64,000 nt of DNA from Takifugu bimaculatus (GCA_004026145.2 CP034985.2:3619481-3683480); one strand, 5' to 3'; positions 48,690-61,435 are shown, counted from the stretch's first letter. Numbers and translations: made by a program. Notes: generated by a model from the letters alone, not told the origin.

Positions 48690-49225
48690 AGTTATGCTGC
48701 TATTTATGCAGACTGCTGAGTGTTCCTGTAGTACACAAGCACCTCTCCACTACCCTTAAAAATATGTATGTTATTTATATATTCTGGTCGCACAAATGCA
48801 CATATTACTACTGGAGCCCGTCTTGGTTTACTGTGGTCCTGCTGATCCAGGATATGGTCCATCAAAGCCCGACCGGTGAGTGAGGCAGAGCTCCACATGA
48901 GGAGATCTGAAGATGGACCAGGGCTCATGGACCTCTTTTATTACCATGGATACCTTCTTCCATGGACAGACTATACACCAATTCCAATATTGTAATTATA
49001 TCATACATGTGCTGTATATTACTGATGTTAATGCTGACGTTCCCTGATTCCTCTACTGCACGTCTGTCTGTCCCAGGGAGAGGGATCCCTCATCTGTGGT
49101 TCTCCTTCAAGTTTTTCCTGACTTGGCTCGAGGATCCCAAGGATAGAGGGTATTACAGCTATTCAGACTGTAAACGCCCTCTGGGGACATGGTGTCCAAT
49201 TTTGGGCTATAAATAAACTTGAAGT
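48690..49225 (+). repeat. 3' end of a second LINE family (L2-like)
   Basis: GGGAGAGGGATCCCTCATCT with GTGGTTCTCC, then AAACGCCCTCTGGGGACATG and GGGCTATAAATAAACTTGA, match the common teleost L2-type 3' UTR, in which GGATCCCTC, GCCCTCTGAGG and GGGCTATACAAATAAA occur in this order. No ORF part is retained. Confidence 0.6.
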
Positions 49226-49654
49226 TCTGGTTGAGAGGAGGAGGAGTTGCTCATTGTTCTAACTAGCTTTTTAAAGTAACATCTGAAGACCATGGTCTTG
49301 GTGCTAATGTGATCACTAACATTATTTTGCCAAACTGCAACTGTCAGTTGCATTAAATGGGCTCAGAGAGGTGATCTCTTGACTCTAAGCGGGCACACTC
49401 TCATATCCACGGAGCACATCATTAAACCCTGTCCACTGCTGATAAAATTCATTAACATTCTGTAAGAAGCCAGCTCCTCAGTCCACTCTAATTATTCCCA
49501 GGACACCCCCCTCTTTCCTCCCGTTTTTAACTAACCTCATCAGTTCTTTCCTATCCCTCATTCTTTCTTGGCTTGCATTATATAGAAAACAAGCATTTGA
49601 GGAGTGCAGATCTTTTCCAAGCAAGCCATTTCCCCACAAACTGTGTTACAACCC
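49226..49654. other. unannotated intergenic sequence
   Basis: Nothing recognised. Confidence 0.4.
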
Positions 49655-49714
49655 ATAGTATAGTATAGTATAGTATAGTATAGTATAGTATAGTATAGTA
49701 TAGTATAGTATAGT
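49655..49714. repeat. (TAGTA)n microsatellite
   Basis: Twelve perfect ATAGT pentamers, ending about 19 bp left of the first recognisable LINE coding sequence. Confidence 0.97.
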
Positions 49715-49732
49715 CAGATCACTTTTACATTT

Positions 49733-51904
49733 ATGATTAAGGATTCTTCTATGCTCAGAACACAGTCTTACAAAAGCCAATGTCTTTCAGATAATGCTGT
49801 AGCTAAGTTTAAGGAAGCAATCCCTGTGCTGATTCCAGGACCACCGTGTGCTTCTCTGGGAATCAATCATTATAATCTTAGCCCTGCTGAGGTTGACTCT
49901 ATTGCTGAAGGTGCAGCAACCTCACTGAGAATCACGCTTGATTCTGTTGCCCCCCTGAAAAAGAAAATAGTCAATCAGAGGAGGTGTTCGCCCTGGTATA
50001 ATTGACATATCAGGCCCCTAAAGCAGAAAGTGCAAAGACTAGAAAGGAAGTGGCATTCTTGTAAAATAGCTATCATGTAGCCTGGAAAGACTGTCTGGTA
50101 GTTTATAAAAAGGCCCTCCGCAAGGCTAGAACAGCTTATTTTTCTTCTTTAATTGAGGAAAACAAGAACAACCCCACTTTTCTTTTCAGCACTGTGGCCA
50201 AATTACCCAAGAATCCCAGTGTTTTAGATCCATGTATCCCTTCTTCCTTTAGTGGTGAAGACTTCATGAGCTTCTTCACTGAAAAGGTTCTAGCTATCAG
50301 AAAAAAAGCTAACCAGGCCATCCGAACAACTGGACCATCACCAGATGTGCCGACTGTGGGAACATACAGGGTCTCCAACGAGCCCTTACACTCCTTCACC
50401 CCTATATAATTTTCTGAGGCGTCTTCGCTAATTCAGAAATCCAAGACCACCACGTGTCTTTTAGATCCCGTCCCAACACACCTGTTGAAGGATGTTTTAC
50501 AGTGATAGGCAGTTCTATCCTGGACCAAATCAATTGTTCTTTAGTGACAGGTTATGTACCCCCGGTCCTACAAGGTGGTAGTGATTAAGCCGTTGCTTAA
50601 AAAACCATCACTGGATCCTGATGTGTTAGAAAAATTATAGGCCTATATCCAACCTTCCTTTTATCACTAAAATTCTTGAGAAAGTGGTGGTGGCTCAGTT
50701 ACTGGAGCACCTGCGGAAGAACAGCCTGTTTGAGATGTTTCAGTCAGGCTTTAGAGCTCATCACAGCACAGAAACAGCACTTATTAAAGTTACTAATGAT
50801 CTTCTTATAGCTTCAGATCATGGACTGGTCTCTATGCTGGTTCTGCTGGACCTCAGTGCTGCTTTTGATACAGTTGATCACAGCATCCTGTTACATAGAC
50901 TGGAACATATGATTGGGATTAAAGGGACAGCACTAGACTGGTTTAGATCATATTTATCTGATAGATACCAGTTTGCTCATGTTCATGGTGCCCCCTCTTC
51001 ATACAGTAGGGTTAGCCATGGAGTTCCACAAGGACCTGTACTTGGACCAATCCTTTTCACCTTGTACATGCTTCCTTTAGGTAACAATATTCAGCAGCAT
51101 GGAATCAATTTTCATTGCTATGGTGATGACACTCAGCAATATATATCCATGAAACCAGAGGAGACAAAGCAGTTAGTGAAGCTTCAGACCTGTCTTAAAG
51201 ACATAAAGTTTTGGATGTCAAATTTCCATCTCCTTAACTCAGGAAAAACTGAGGTCATGGTGTTTGGTCCTGAACCTCTCAGGGATAGATTAGATCACAT
51301 GATCACTCTCGATCAGGCATGTCAAACTGAGTCCTCGAGAGCCACAATCCAGCCGGTTTTTCTATCCCACAAAATGCATTTTCAGCCTGGTAGGACAGAA
51401 AACCCAGCTGGATTGTGGCCCTTGGGGACTGATTTTAAAATATGTGCTCGAGATGGTATTTCCTTAGCATCTAGTCTCTCCATGAGGAATCTTGGAAAAA
51501 CTTTTAAACAAAATCTGTCCTTCAACTCACACATTAAAATGGTCCCTAGAATTGCCTTTTTTTCACCTGAGAAACATCGCAAAGATCAGGAAACTACTGA
51601 CGCGGCATGATGCTGAAAAGTTAGTTCATGCATTTTTTACTTCCAGGCTGGACTATTGTAATTCTTTATTATCAGGATGTCCAAACTCTTTAAGAAGCCT
51701 CTAGGTGATCCAAAGTGCTGCAGCTAGAGTTCTGACAGGTATTGACAAAAGAGATCACATTACTCCTGTACTGGCTTCTCTTCATTGGCTGCCCATTAAT
51801 TTTAGAATAATTTTTAAAATTCTTCTTCTGACCTTCCGGGTCCTCGGAGGCCTAGCTCCATCCTACCTGGAGGAGCTAGTGACACGTTATCATCCAAAAT
51901 AGAC
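49733..51904 (+). pseudogene. L2/CR1-like LINE ORF2, 5'-truncated, with reverse transcriptase
   Basis: Plus-strand ORF2 pieces: a linker between endonuclease and RT (49733-50409, with frame breaks) and a long open RT stretch (50684-51610). Motifs in order include FRAHHSTETALIKV, LVLLDLSAAFDTVDH, SHGVPQGPVLGPILF (51014-51058) and the catalytic box at 51119-51130. The RT thumb and tail continue in other frames (LDYCNSLLSGCP, then AARVLTGIDKRDHI at ~51718-51760) to LAPSYLEELV near 51885. The catalytic box reads YGDD, where this family normally has YADD. There is no endonuclease domain and no 3' UTR, and a foldback element interrupts it at 51316-51442. It is a dead copy, same family as 30702-31858. 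Confidence 0.92.
51316..51442. mobile_element. ~125-bp foldback element inserted in the LINE
   Basis: Left arm TCAAACTGAGTCCTCGAGAG then CCACAATCCAGC. The right arm is its imperfect reverse complement, GCTGGATTGTGGCCC then TTGGGGACTGATTTTAAA. The LINE frame runs into it after an ILE-THR-LEU-ASP stretch and resumes with GGTATTTCCTTAGC. CTCGAT on the left and CTCGAGAT on the right may be a decayed target duplication. It is probably a hAT-type MITE. Confidence 0.7.
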
Positions 51905-52240
51905 CACTCATCCCTGGTGATGCACGGCCCGCCGGGCATCTTTTGCAACCATCTTCACTTCCTGCTTGTCCTTGAGGCATTTTCCCTTCCCTTTTGTCTT
52001 CAGCAAGTGAAATAAATACTCAATCAGATTCAGGTCAGTTGATTGACTTGGCCACTGCATATAATTCCACTTCTTTGCCTCTTTTGCGGTGTGCTTCGGT
52101 CATTCACCATCTGCACTGTGATGTGCCATCCAATGAGTTCTGAAGCCTTTCATCATTAAAATTCAAGAAAAGCAGTTCCACTGGCAGTCACACAAGCGCA
52201 AAACATGACACTACTAAAGTGATGAAGTGGTTAGGGTTTC
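51905..52240 (-). pseudogene. Tc1-like transposase C-terminal relic
   Basis: On the minus strand, degraded sequence contains VMFCACVTASGT (~52205), PKHTAKEAKKW (~52090) and WPSQSTDLNLIEYLF (~52040). These match the conserved order of Tc1/mariner transposases (VMVWGC, DPKHTAK, WPSQSPDLNPIE). A stop codon lies just before PKHTAK, and no inverted terminal repeat is seen. Its left edge coincides with the end of the LINE ORF. Confidence 0.82.
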
Positions 52241-53027
52241 ATTACAATTGTTCTGGACCTATAAAGGCCTTTTTACAATTTGTTTGGTAAATTACAACTA
52301 CAACTGTAGTACAGTAGTAATACAAGTTTACATAACACAATAGGTTGCTTTGTGATCAAAGATTGGAAGATTGAAAGATCATAGGCCAAAGTCAGTTGGT
52401 GTTATCAGCAGTTCCTGAAATCTTCTTTGAAATTGCTCATAAAATTGGATTTCAAACCCCAGCTGTAATGAAGCAAAATATTTTACTACCTCTACCTTCT
52501 ATTTCTCTGTTGGTTTTTGGGCCATTTTATTGATCCACTCCTTTAAAAAGCCACACTCACCTTTGTTCATTCATTTTTTGCACTTTAAATAGGCTAAATT
52601 TATGTAAATCTATGTTTTTTAAGTTTAGCAGAAGAGATCAGGAGTTAACTTATATGTTGTTCTGTTTTTCCCAGGCAGATTGTTCCCCTAACTTGACTGA
52701 GTCCAGGAGCAAAATAGCATCATTAGATTACTTCATTAGTCTCACACTGTGCTTGCGTTACTATGAAATAATTAGAGTGGCGCTCAGTGGCATGCAAAGT
52801 CATTTGATCATAGCTTGGGCAATTTATGCACATGTAACTTTGGAAGAATGGCTTCAGCTTTATAGTTGGGATGATGGGATGTGTGACGTTGCATTGGTTT
52901 CAGTCATTTTAACTGTTACATAAAGTGGCAGCTACAGGTTAAACATGATGACGGTTCAGGTGCCCTCGCGATGAAACCACTATAAACCAGTCCAGAGTGC
53001 AGAGGGTGCAGGGCTGAATTGAAAGTT
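52241..53027. other. unannotated intergenic sequence
   Basis: A 103-codon open frame (52612-52923) has no recognisable similarity. Nothing else seen. Confidence 0.4.
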
Positions 53028-53088
53028 GATCAATCAATCAATCAATCAAGCAAGCAATCAATCAATCAATCAATCAGTCAATCAATCA

Positions 53089-53170
<82 letters not shown>

Positions 53171-53171
53171 T
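53028..53171. repeat. compound (CAAT)n-(CTAT)n microsatellite
   Basis: Imperfect CAAT tetramers at 53028-53090, then about 20 perfect CTAT copies to 53171. Confidence 0.97.
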
Positions 53172-54824
53172 ATTTGCTTCACTCATGGCACATTGTTACA
53201 TTTATGTATCTCATATATTTTGGTCCGCCAGCACAGTCCCAAAATGCTAAAAGTTTCAACACATTTCTGTGTAGGTTCACATCAGACTTGAGCATAAATA
53301 GGGTCCTTAACACAGAGGGTTCCAAAATACATACTCACAGATGATGAGAAAAGATCGGTTCATTGCAGGCAGGAAAACATTTTATATAAATTATGTTCTA
53401 TTTTTCCACATAATAGAACAGGTACTTCGTCAGCTTTGTAAGGTGTAATGTGTGAGACGAGACCAGATGAGATAAGCAACATCATCACCGACCTAACTTC
53501 TGAACCGTCCACACACTTTTCAGCTCATTCATTCATTGAGAGGTAAATTTCCCAGCATGTGTGTATGTAGAATAACAGACAGGGCAAAACAGAACACAGG
53601 GCTGTTCAAGAACCTTTTTTTTCTCAGTTACCTAGCAACAGAGTTCTGTAGCCCCACGTTTAGTCGCCCAACTCAGCTTATACACTGCACTCTGCTTTAA
53701 TTCAATCCGTCCTGCAAAAATCCATTATGACGCACTGTACATTAGATACTGTATAAAATGGTAGAGGACATTTAAAAATAAACAGGCAAATTAGTTGTGA
53801 TGCACATAATCTAATGCATCCAGATGGTGGCTGACTTCTACTGAAGCTGCCCCCTCTTCCACCAACACCACCCCCCTTTCTACCCACATCAATCGTGGGT
53901 GAAAAATTCACCTCCCAACTTTTTCTGTAAAAACTTACTTATCTCCAGAATACAGGATGACATTTTTCTATCTTTTACAGTCCAAAGCTGAGCAGCTTGA
54001 TCTCTGCCTGTCTAAAAGGGAACCCTTCATCTAGTGTAGGTTGATGGACTCATCTGGTTTATCAGCTGCTTGAACTTCCCTCTGGACGCCCACTTGGCTG
54101 AGATAATCCTCCCTTTTGGGGGAGAAATTAGGAAAGTATAAAAAAAAAAATCAAGCAGGAAATCACCTGCCAGCAGAAATAATAAGACAATTTCATATGG
54201 AAATGAGACTGCTGTCTCCAAGAGAGGAGAAAAAGATGTGAGAGAAGCCCCAAAGGGCCTGCAGTAATTGAATGTCACTCACATGGGCCGATACTGTTGG
54301 CAATAGTTTTGACACGTGATCTAATTGCATCAAGAGGTAGAAGTTTGTGCTGAGTCACAACGATGCTGCCGGAACTCCTGATGTCATTGCGCATTACCAG
54401 CTGCACAGACATCCAGTTATCTCGCTGGACCATCAGCCACAGTCTTCTGTTTGTTGAAGCCAGATTGACCTTGCAGACTTCCTGCTAAAGCAAACTGGAA
54501 AAGATGGATCATTGGGCATGAAACCGTAAATCTGTTGCATCCAGCTAGAAAAATGCAGTATGTAAAGTGCTAAACAAAAGAGTGTATACATATTGTATTG
54601 GTGCGCACCTCAATTCAACTTGATAAAATAAATAGCTGGATGGATAATGGATGGGCAACGCAATCCAGGTTTTCTATCCTACAGGTAGGCAACGCTTTTA
54701 GCTGGAGCTCCACTTCCCTTGGTGGAAGCAGTTTCTGCCTGGTAGGACTCAATAAACGGCTTGAATCTGTCCCTCAAAGACTGGAGTTGACCGTCCCTTA
54801 GAGAGAGAGAAAGATCGACTGATG
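53172..54824. other. unannotated intergenic sequence
   Basis: Nothing recognised. Confidence 0.4.
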
Positions 54825-54910
<86 letters not shown>

Positions 54911-54917
54911 TAGACAG
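54825..54917. repeat. (GACA)n microsatellite
   Basis: About 23 copies, with one TAGA at the right end. This is the complement class of the CTGT tract at 27113. Confidence 0.97.
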
Positions 54918-55780
54918 TTCCACCAGTAAAGTGGGAATACATCTGACATCTGAAGACAGCACAGCCCAATGTAACATCAAAGGATCGTATCATAGGGAGA
55001 GCCTGTCAGGTAATTAAAATAACCTGTGTAGTTTCTGACTTCCTGTTCTGTCACATGACCCGAGGTGATGTTCTCTAGGTCAGACACACAGCAACTTTGA
55101 AAGACAGCAGAAACAATCCTTTTAATGCAACAATAGCTTAACTCCTAAGATGCAGCTATAGCTTTGCTATGTACAATATAGTGATGAAAAAGCATCCTAA
55201 GGGAAATAGAACATTTTTTTACATTTGCATCTCATACCATGAGATTATATTTGAGGTCAATTAAAAATCATCCATTGTAAATTTGTATTTCATTTCCAAT
55301 AAATACAATTTTAACCAAGAAAAATCTGCCCTGTTATCGTTGAAAGCTGCACCAAAGTATTTGAAACTCACCAATTCTATTTAATATTGCTCCTTTAGAG
55401 CAATCAGCTTCAGCTCTCAGGCTGCAGTCGGCAATTTTTTTCCCCGTCCTTGCAGACCAATAAAAGAGTAGAGATCTTTTCTGCCCTGGCAACATGCACC
55501 TTTTGTGCTGTCTGAAGTACAGGAGTTATTTGTCAGCTAGCCCAAGGAGATCACACATTGAAGCTGAACAAGGACTTATAATGCAACTAAGCAAAAACAT
55601 CCGACAGACGCCACATTCAGAGTTTTCTGTAACGGTTAGTTGGAGATTTATTCCAGCCAGTTTGAAAATCAATAATCCTTTGATGAAAATCTACCATTAA
55701 AAGGCAAGTGCTGACTCAGCTGTTTAAAACTCCATTTAAGCCCCAATTTTTCTCCACAGTATTTGTCTCACCCCAATTTG
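54918..55780. other. unannotated intergenic sequence
   Basis: Nothing recognised. Confidence 0.4.
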
Positions 55781-56010
55781 TCTCACCCTTCTCCTCTCTA
55801 TTTACCCAGCTGGCCATCAGCAGGCCGCAGGGTCCGCCCACAATTCAATGAGGCATGGTCCTGAATCAAGGTTTCTTCCTGTTAAAGGGGAGTTTTCCTT
55901 GCCACTGTTGCTTGTCTGGGGTCAGGCCCTGGGATTCTGGAAAGCGCCTTGAAACAATTTTGATTGTATAAGACGCTATATAAATAAAGATTGATTGATA
56001 AATAAAGATT
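55781..56010 (+). repeat. L2/CR1-like LINE 3' UTR
   Basis: CTTCTCCTCTCTATTTACCC, GGTTTCTTCCTGTTAAAGGG, CTTGCCACTGTTGCTTGTCT and the terminal AGACGCTATATAAATAAAG match the complement of 30702-30900. The end is followed by a second partial AAATAAAGATTGATTG, consistent with a reiterated 3' tail. The pyrimidine stretch is short here, unlike the expanded one at 30893. Confidence 0.88.
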
Positions 56011-57534
56011 GATTGTATAGTTAATTCAGGGAAGATGAAGATTCAGTGATATCACTATGTAAATTGCAAGACTTGTCTATTAGGAGGATTGCTTAAATAT
56101 GGCTGCATATTCATAGTGTTACAGTGGGAAACCACAAAATAATGTGTTTGTGTGTTGAATCTGTTTATTGCTAAATTTAAGAAATGATATGAACTGTGTT
56201 CCTTTTATGAGGCTTCTGCTTCTGATGCAGATGACCCTGGCTGTGCTATCAGGGTGTGAAGGGCATCACAACACGTCTGTTCACTTGGTGAAAAACCCTC
56301 AGACACGTCCTCAAAATGTTGTGTCTGAGAATCCTGGCTCGTTCATCCACTCATCCATTCATTGCTCATATAGATTAAAATCACAAAGTTCACCTCTTCT
56401 GGAAACATTGCTCTGATCCGGGCAGGCCTTTATGTAACCTTTGGTATTTTAACAGAGTCATTCTTTGCTCAGGGGTGTAGCGTAAATGTCAAACCAAGCG
56501 TAAGTGAAACAGTTTGGTCCACATTCTGGCTGAGACATGGAATTCAGCCTGTGAAACAGATGCTGACTGTTGGTGCTGATGATTTGGAGAGGCAACAAAA
56601 ATGTTGTGGATGCGCAGGAAATGTGAGTGCTGGTGATTATCCAGAATGATAGCATTCAACAAGAGAGCACACCTAAAACATCCCTCAGCAGGAATTTGTT
56701 TGCGTCTGGACTATTTATTTCAAAGGACCACATCAAACTCAAACACATTCTAAAATCTCATAAGCATCATCTTCAATAACAGCACAATGCTTTTAATATT
56801 CAAGGTTGGGTTTCATCATCGTTTGGTTGTTTTCATTTATTTGCTGGTGAATTGCTGTGTACTTCTACATCCCATCAGTGCACAACATGACAAGAAACAT
56901 GAAGTAGGCTTTTAAAGGTCTGAGAGGGGTTTTCAGATATGCAGCGTGTCTTTTCTGTGGTATGAACTGCAATTTAAGCAGCAGCTACTGGATGAAAGAA
57001 ATGACCAGAACTTTCTTTTATAACAGTATCAAAATGATTGAGCAAATTCATTTAATTTACAAAATATAGCAGTGGAATTTGCACCTTGGTGTCTCTGAGG
57101 ACAACACAGTTTTCTATAAAATGAATGGTTTTCTTTCAATGGCGACAAAGATCTCAATCCAGACGGAAGCCAGATCATCAGGCGTCCACAGCAGCAAAGG
57201 AATCTAATGCCAAACCTGCAATAAAAGAAGACCAACAAAAGTGGCACCAAGGGAAAACCAAGGAGAAAAGGACATTTATAGGCAACTTAGGTGTCAAAAA
57301 GCACCGAAGGAAAAACAATAGGGATGGTATTTTTCATGAAATGGCAAGAGAATTCTGGCACCATGGATAAGCAGGACGGCTGTAGCCAGAGACTGATCAC
57401 AGGGCAGAAAGAGGAAAAAACTACTGATGTTTTGAATGAAAATCAAAAAGAAATGGAGAAACGATAGAAATGAGGTGACAGTGAATAAGCAGAGAGGTCA
57501 AGTGTTCTGTTGTGTGACGCATCTGATAGAACCA
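56011..57534. other. unannotated intergenic sequence
   Basis: No gene recognised. An 81-codon, lysine- and arginine-rich open frame (57125-57370) has no known motif. Confidence 0.4.
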
Positions 57535-57655
57535 AATGAAACCAAACCAAGGTCTAACACACTTCCAACCAGGTAGTCACCTGGGCCGCCCCAAAACCCA
57601 GGCAGGCTGGACTGTAGCCCCTGAGCACAGGTCCTGGACGCCTCTGCTCTAACAT
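57535..57655. mobile_element. possible hAT-type MITE fragment
   Basis: GACTGTAGCCCCTGAGCACA then GGTCCTGGACGCCTCTGCTC resembles the right end of a common teleost hAT MITE, whose copies end near GGACACCCCTG. The left half is poorly conserved. Confidence 0.35.
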
Positions 57656-58533
57656 TTATCAGCAGACACAGAAGCTCTGAGAACCTCACTTCTGTTTGGT
57701 TCTTGCAGCTCTGCAGCCAGACGGGTCCCGACCACTGCTGCCCAAACCGCCGCAGAGGCTGAGAGCAGCACGAGAGGAAAGCTGAGAGAAGGACTTCGTC
57801 CTGCCTTTCCAAGTGGGACAAAATGCATTTGAGAACTTGCTCTCCTGCAGGAGCCTTTTGTGGAGCCGATGTGGCATGCTGCCGAGCTCAGATCAGCAGA
57901 CAAGCTCTGTCTCATGGCTGTGAGATGATGGGAATTACATTTCTGGGGACAATTTTGATGCTTCTTCCCAGTTGGAAAATGTGTGACCTGCAGATTAAAG
58001 TCCAGTTCCATTACACACATTTCATCCAAGTGCATTCAAGTCCATTAAAGCTTTGGAAAACTCAAACTGATTTTTAATTTAGATCAAACCTCTGTGAGAA
58101 AAACTGCTTGATGAGGGTTGAACAAATGAATTGAACAAATGGTTTAAAGAAAATGTAGAAGGAAACTATGAAGAATATAACTCAATGTGTGAAAAGAAAA
58201 CATTGATGACAGTGCGTTGACAGAGTGCGTTGTAGCGGGAGGAAAAGAAGAAAAGATTTCTTCAGCGTTTATCTGGTTCATAGTTTGAGAAAAGCCACTG
58301 TTCAACTTCATCTGTTCAACTGTTCAACAAATCGCTGTGGTCAAGTCTTCAATCAGCGGAGCAGCACAGGTAGAAAACTCAAACAAAATTAAAAGTCAGG
58401 TTCTACAGGAACCTTTTTTAACCGTGCATCACCGGAGATCATTCAAAATTTCCATAAGAGGAACTGAAGCTTGCTGAGATGGACCTCAGTACCACCACAG
58501 CCAATGACGTGTTTCAGTTAAGCTCTCTCCTCC
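57656..58533. other. unannotated intergenic sequence
   Basis: Overlapping open frames on both strands at 57500-58077, none recognisable. Confidence 0.4.
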
Positions 58534-58568
58534 CTCTCCTCTCCTCTCCTCTCCTCTCCTCTCCTCTC
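58534..58568. repeat. (CTCTC)n microsatellite, cut by the gap
   Basis: The pure CTCTC tract runs straight into the N block. Its full length is unknown. Confidence 0.95.
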
Positions 58569-58668
58569 NNNNNNNNNNNNNNNNNNNNNNNNNNNNNNNN
58601 NNNNNNNNNNNNNNNNNNNNNNNNNNNNNNNNNNNNNNNNNNNNNNNNNNNNNNNNNNNNNNNNNNNN
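58569..58668. other. assembly gap (100 N)
   Basis: Exactly 100 N, starting inside the CTCTC microsatellite, so the break was probably caused by that repeat. Confidence 0.98.
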
Positions 58669-59880
58669 CACATACAAACATGCAGGATGGAAAACAGCCC
58701 GACGCATTTTAGAGCTCATCTGCAAACTGATTCTGTCAGAGGGATTTAGTGACGTGCGGCTGCCTCCTACAGCTTTCCTCCATAACGGCGCTGGATGAGA
58801 TCGGCATTGTGATGTCCACCGGGGAGCGCGAGAGACGGCGGGCTCTAAATAGAGCCTCCCTCGGTTAAATATTAACACTCGCCTCCCTCTGACTGAGGGC
58901 AGGCCGCCGCGTCGCCTTCCATCTCCACCACGGGGAGAAGCGACACAGCATAGCACTCAGCGGCGCCGACACATGGCGCCGACACCTACACAGATGATGC
59001 TGCAGCTGTTGTAGACGTTCCCTCCATCGGCTGTCCAGCATCAACACACACCTTTGCTTTCCTATGAAAGCCTGCCATTCTTTTGCATCCCATTCCTTTC
59101 CCCCTCATTGGTCCAGGGATGATGCTCGGTGCTGGCCAGGTAACCCCAACGGGTTCTGGAGAGCCGCCTTGGGGGCAAAGGTCACTTTCCTTCTCTGGGT
59201 CTTGCAGGTTTGGACGACAACTCAAACTGATCCCTGCAATGGCCACAGGAGCAACTTCAATTCCGTGAGGTCACAGAGATGGTGACAGAAAAGCTGTTAG
59301 CATTAATTTAGCTTTGACAGGCGACTGTCATCATCATGGGTGGAACCGGAACCACGGTGGTTCCCATGTTGACATCAAACGTGGCCTCTTGAGCACCGGT
59401 CAGGATTCACCTGTGCATCCATCAATGCTGCAGGAGCAGCAGTGATGTTTGAGTTGAGGAGCCTCTAATCTGGACCCAGCTCTCATTGTTTCGCGTGCGG
59501 GTTCGGAAACGAGCTCCCTGCACCCGGCAGCACGCTGAGGGCGACCGCAAAGTAGGTCCACTCAAAGTGCTCGTTGATGGGAAGTTATTTTAAGTGCTGC
59601 GTTAAGACCGGGATCCCCACAGATCTCCCAAGGAATGATTAGCGCCGCCATCCCATAATCTGCGCAAGCAGCCAGACTCTCTTTATAGAAATGATCATTT
59701 TATCGTTGCGGTACGCCGGAGCGAAATTAAACTCCCAGAAGGTTCCGGTTTCCTGCGCGATTTATTAAAAAGTCATGACTTTTCAGACGTGAAAATGACT
59801 TTACATCATGGAGAAAATCCCTCCCGACCGGACCGACAGTTTCCCACCACTGACCTGCAGCCCTTTATTCACCTGGAAAC
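58669..59880. other. CpG-richer sequence without a supported gene
   Basis: CpG density rises compared with the rest of the window, for example GGGGAGCGCGAGAGACGGCG at ~58820 and CAGCGGCGCCGACA at ~58960. Open frames on both strands overlap and none shows a known domain. It may be a regulatory or promoter-proximal region. Confidence 0.35.
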
Positions 59881-60328
59881 TCCTAAACACCGCTAAACAA
59901 CGCTAAACACCGATAAACAGCGATAAACAACGATAAACAACGATAAACACCGCTAAACAATGATAAACAGCGATAAACAACGATAAACACCGATAAACAA
60001 CGATAAACACTGATAAACAACGATAAACACTGATAAACAACGATAAACACTGATGAACACTGATAAACAACGATAAACACCGATAAACACCGATAAACAC
60101 CGTTAAACACCGATAAACACTGATAAACAACGATAAACACCGATAAACACCTATAACCAACGATAAACAACGATAAACACCGATAACCAACGATAAACAC
60201 CGATAAACACCGATAACCAACGATAACCAACGATAAACACCGATAACCAACGATAAACACCGTTAAACACCGATAAACAACGATAACCAACGATAAACAA
60301 CGATAAACAACGATAAACACTGATAACA
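59881..60328. repeat. 10-bp minisatellite (CGATAAACAM)n
   Basis: About 45 copies of CGATAAACAC or CGATAAACAA, with CGCTAAACA, TGATAAACA and CGATAACCA variants. The long minus-strand open frames (VYRCLSLF repeats) arise from the repeat and are not genes. Confidence 0.96.
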
Positions 60329-61435
60329 GCTCGGGTTACAGCTCGATTATCTCCCAAACAATGTTTAGAAAAGAGCAAAAACTCCGTACGAACACACTTT
60401 AAAGGAGCTTTGTCGACCACATCGATTCTGATATTGACGTGAGGAGCAGAAATATGAACGAGTCCACGACTGTTTTCAGGGGGACGGCCGCCGGGTTCAT
60501 GGAACAAGGCTCTCGTGCACATTTCCAGCCTCGTGAGCTGCAGACGCCCGGAGACGCGCGATTAAAGTCGACAGAGGAGCCTGAAGAGTGTCCAGAGGTT
60601 GGAGGTGCAGCGAGAAGCCGACTTCAAAAAGCTGTTGTTGGAAAATATCGGGCAGAAACGTGCGCACGCGCGAGCAGCAAGGTATGGATTTGGCAGAGGT
60701 ATCGCCCCGTTATATGTTTAATTCATGGCTGTTTTCCTTCTTTTTGATCAGTGACATGAAAGGCAGAGTTTTTGCCCAGAGAAAAAAAATGGCTGAACTC
60801 ATCAAACCCCGACAACACTCGTCTGCCGATTCAGCAAGAACGGAGCCGGCGGTGAGGACGATCTGGGCTTAATGGCACGCCGCCTGGGAGCCACATCTGC
60901 TCTGTTTGTGTGACTTTGTTTTGTGTGTTGATGGTATTTTACGTTCCGCCCGAGGAGGAACCGCAGCAACAGCTTTGCACACAACTACGAGGAAACGACG
61001 GTCGATTTTATTGCTGGTTTGCTCATCTGGTTCGATTTGAACAGATATTTTCCGTTAGCTTGTTACAGGTCAGGGCCTGACATGGGATGAGTCCCCGCCC
61101 CCTCATGTTGTTGCCCCGCCTCCACACCAGTCACACGGTCTCTTCAAAACCTCGGGTGCCATCGGAGTAATGCGAACTTTGCTCAAAGTCACACGTACCG
61201 GCGAGGTCCGACGGAGGGCTGAGGGTTCCGCTCCCTCCTTTCTCCCGCTTGGACGTATCGCTGTTTCCATCTCCTCTCCGGCCTCAGTGTGTGAGTCTGG
61301 CTGCTGGAGAGAAAGTCATTAAAAGTTAATCAGAGATGCAGCGTTGCAGCAGAGCAGGGAAGAATTACCTCTGTCAGTGGCTCGAGGCGCAGGAAATCAC
61401 ACCAGAGAGGAGCGAGAGAGAGGAAGCAGTGATAG
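60329..61435. other. CpG-rich sequence, possible promoter-proximal region
   Basis: CpG-rich parts at 60475-60690 and 61120-61270. CGCGAGCAGCAAG/GTATGG at ~60670 could be a splice donor of a non-coding first exon, but nothing confirms it. No known domain is encoded. Confidence 0.3.

Noticed and set aside
57498..58077. Overlapping 107- and 128-codon minus frames and an 84-codon plus frame
   Set aside because: Mutually overlapping and unrecognisable, partly over a probable MITE.
59883..60522. VYRCLSLF-repeat membrane-like protein on the minus strand
   Set aside because: Produced by the 10-bp minisatellite read in two overlapping frames.
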